A model generated the notes under the pieces. That model was given only the letters and a program-made list of their open reading frames with translations. It was not told where the DNA came from and did no database searches. Below are positions 63,332-64,000 of a DNA stretch of 64,000 nucleotides, piece by piece (position 1 is the stretch's first letter; every line of letters starts with the position of its first letter). The stretch is taken from NCBI GenBank assembly GCA_041391225.1, contig JAWKOL010000012.1, forward strand, positions 1-64,000, in the 5' to 3' direction. Made by a program: the position numbers and the translations under genes. This DNA is from RI-153 sp041391225. GTDB lineage: Bacteria; Chloroflexota; Anaerolineae; Caldilineales; Caldilineaceae.

Positions 63332-64000
63332 ATGCCACCTGTCATCGACTGGCTGCTCGACGGCGATCCCGCGATCCGCTGGCAGGTGATGCAGGATCTC
63401 CTCGGCGCGCCCGCCGAGGACGATCGCCGCCAGCGCGCACGGGTTGCCCGCGAAGGCTGGGAAGCGCGCACCTCCTCGCCCTCCAGGACGCCGACGGGCG
63501 CTGGGGCGGTGCAGCCTGAACGGTTGGACGTCGACGATGCACGTCCTCATGCGCTGCGCGACTTCGGCCTCGATCCGGCAAGCGAAGCGGTGCAGCGGGC
63601 AGTGGGGCTTGTCCGCGAGCAGGTGATGGAAAGACTGCGGCCCGCCCGGTGCAACGACAGCCCCTTCTTCGCCGGTGAACTGGAACCTGCATCAACGGAC
63701 GGGTGGCGCGGTAAGCGTCTCGCCGGCCAGGACATTAGCGGCATCGTCGACCGCCTGCTCAGCGAACAGTTGACCGACGGTGGCTGGAACTGCAGGCCGA
63801 GAACGGGGGCCGCGCGCTCGTTCAACACCGATCTGCGTGCTGGAAGCGCTGCTCGCGCACGAACTCAGCATCGGCAGTGGTCCAGAAGTCACCGCGGCGC
63901 ACCCTGCGCGGACAGGAATACCTGCTCACCGGCGTCTCTTCCGGCGCGCAAACGGCGAACTCATCACCTTCGACCACCAAGACCGGCCCTGCTCGGACAA
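63332..64000 (+). pseudogene. Squalene-cyclase/prenyltransferase-like alpha-toroid protein, frameshifted and cut by the window edge
   Basis: ATG 63332 (MPPVIDWLLDGDPAIRWQVM) followed by QDLLGAPAEDDRRQRARVAR. Later frames carry NGWTSTMHVLMRCA, FGLDPASEAVQRAVGLVREQ, DSPFFAGELEPA, GQDISGIVDRLLSEQLTDGG and W. This recurring Gln/Trp pattern is that of terpene-cyclase-like alpha/alpha-toroid proteins common in Actinobacteria and Chloroflexota, which usually lack the DxDD acid of true cyclases. At least three indels occur before the right edge. Confidence 0.6.

Overview
The window is GC-rich bacterial chromosome, most likely from a Chloroflexota member of the Caldilineales/Anaerolineae type. The evidence is a giant secreted protein ending in a Thr/Pro stalk plus the tail YLPSVLKN, a form I recall from exported proteins of this phylum, together with a BTAD/NB-ARC/TPR regulator, Uma2 nuclease, DUF433/DUF5615 pair and many palindromic repeats in the gaps. 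No rRNA, tRNA, CRISPR array, transposase or origin was recognised. Assignments come from motifs and memory of families, not from searches.

Layout. 0.1-12.2 kb: metabolic and housekeeping genes (M20 peptidase, 2-hydroxyacid dehydrogenase, Nudix, membrane protein with its winged-helix regulator, zinc-type dehydrogenase, Crp/Fnr regulator, beta-lactamase-like hydrolase, DinB, aldo/keto reductase, iron alcohol dehydrogenase). 12.6-23.8 kb: SCP2-like protein, RNase H-like/TPR protein, recJ, Uma2, HAD phosphatase, rlmN, rpmB (59 aa), DegV, recG. 23.9-26.7 kb: RelE/XRE and DUF433/DUF5615 toxin-antitoxin pairs around a racemase. 26.4-32.8 kb: SARP-like regulator and GH78 rhamnosidase. 32.9-34.8 kb: BrnT module and phosphotransferase flanked by duplicated antitoxin fragments. 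34.9-40.9 kb: two multi-PAS kinases, a LuxR-type response regulator and a receiver lacking its phospho-Asp. 41-47.8 kb: hydrolase, broken NTF2-like gene, HigA remnant, CPBP protease plus regulator, CcbP-like protein, PaeR7I/XhoI-type restriction-modification pair, orphan HicB. 48.0-60.3 kb: giant surface protein of about 4,090 residues in two reading frames. 60.3-64 kb: leaderless-looking hicAB, then frameshifted GT39-type, DinB and squalene-cyclase-like genes.

Two themes cut across the window. First, many genes (Nudix, SCP2, recJ, sensor kinase, rhamnosidase, GT39 and others) are split by indels although each frame still encodes conserved protein. Residual assembly error is likelier than decay, because recJ is among them. 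Second, nearly every gap is filled by palindromic repeats of several families, commonly placed directly after stop codons.

The most unusual items are the giant protein (lipoprotein-carrier-like N-terminus, calcium repeats, an internal hydrophobic pore-like block, six LamG-like modules, C-terminal stalk), a three-copy structured inverted repeat with core AAGTGCCGGGGACTT, and several well-formed promoter/operator palindromes.
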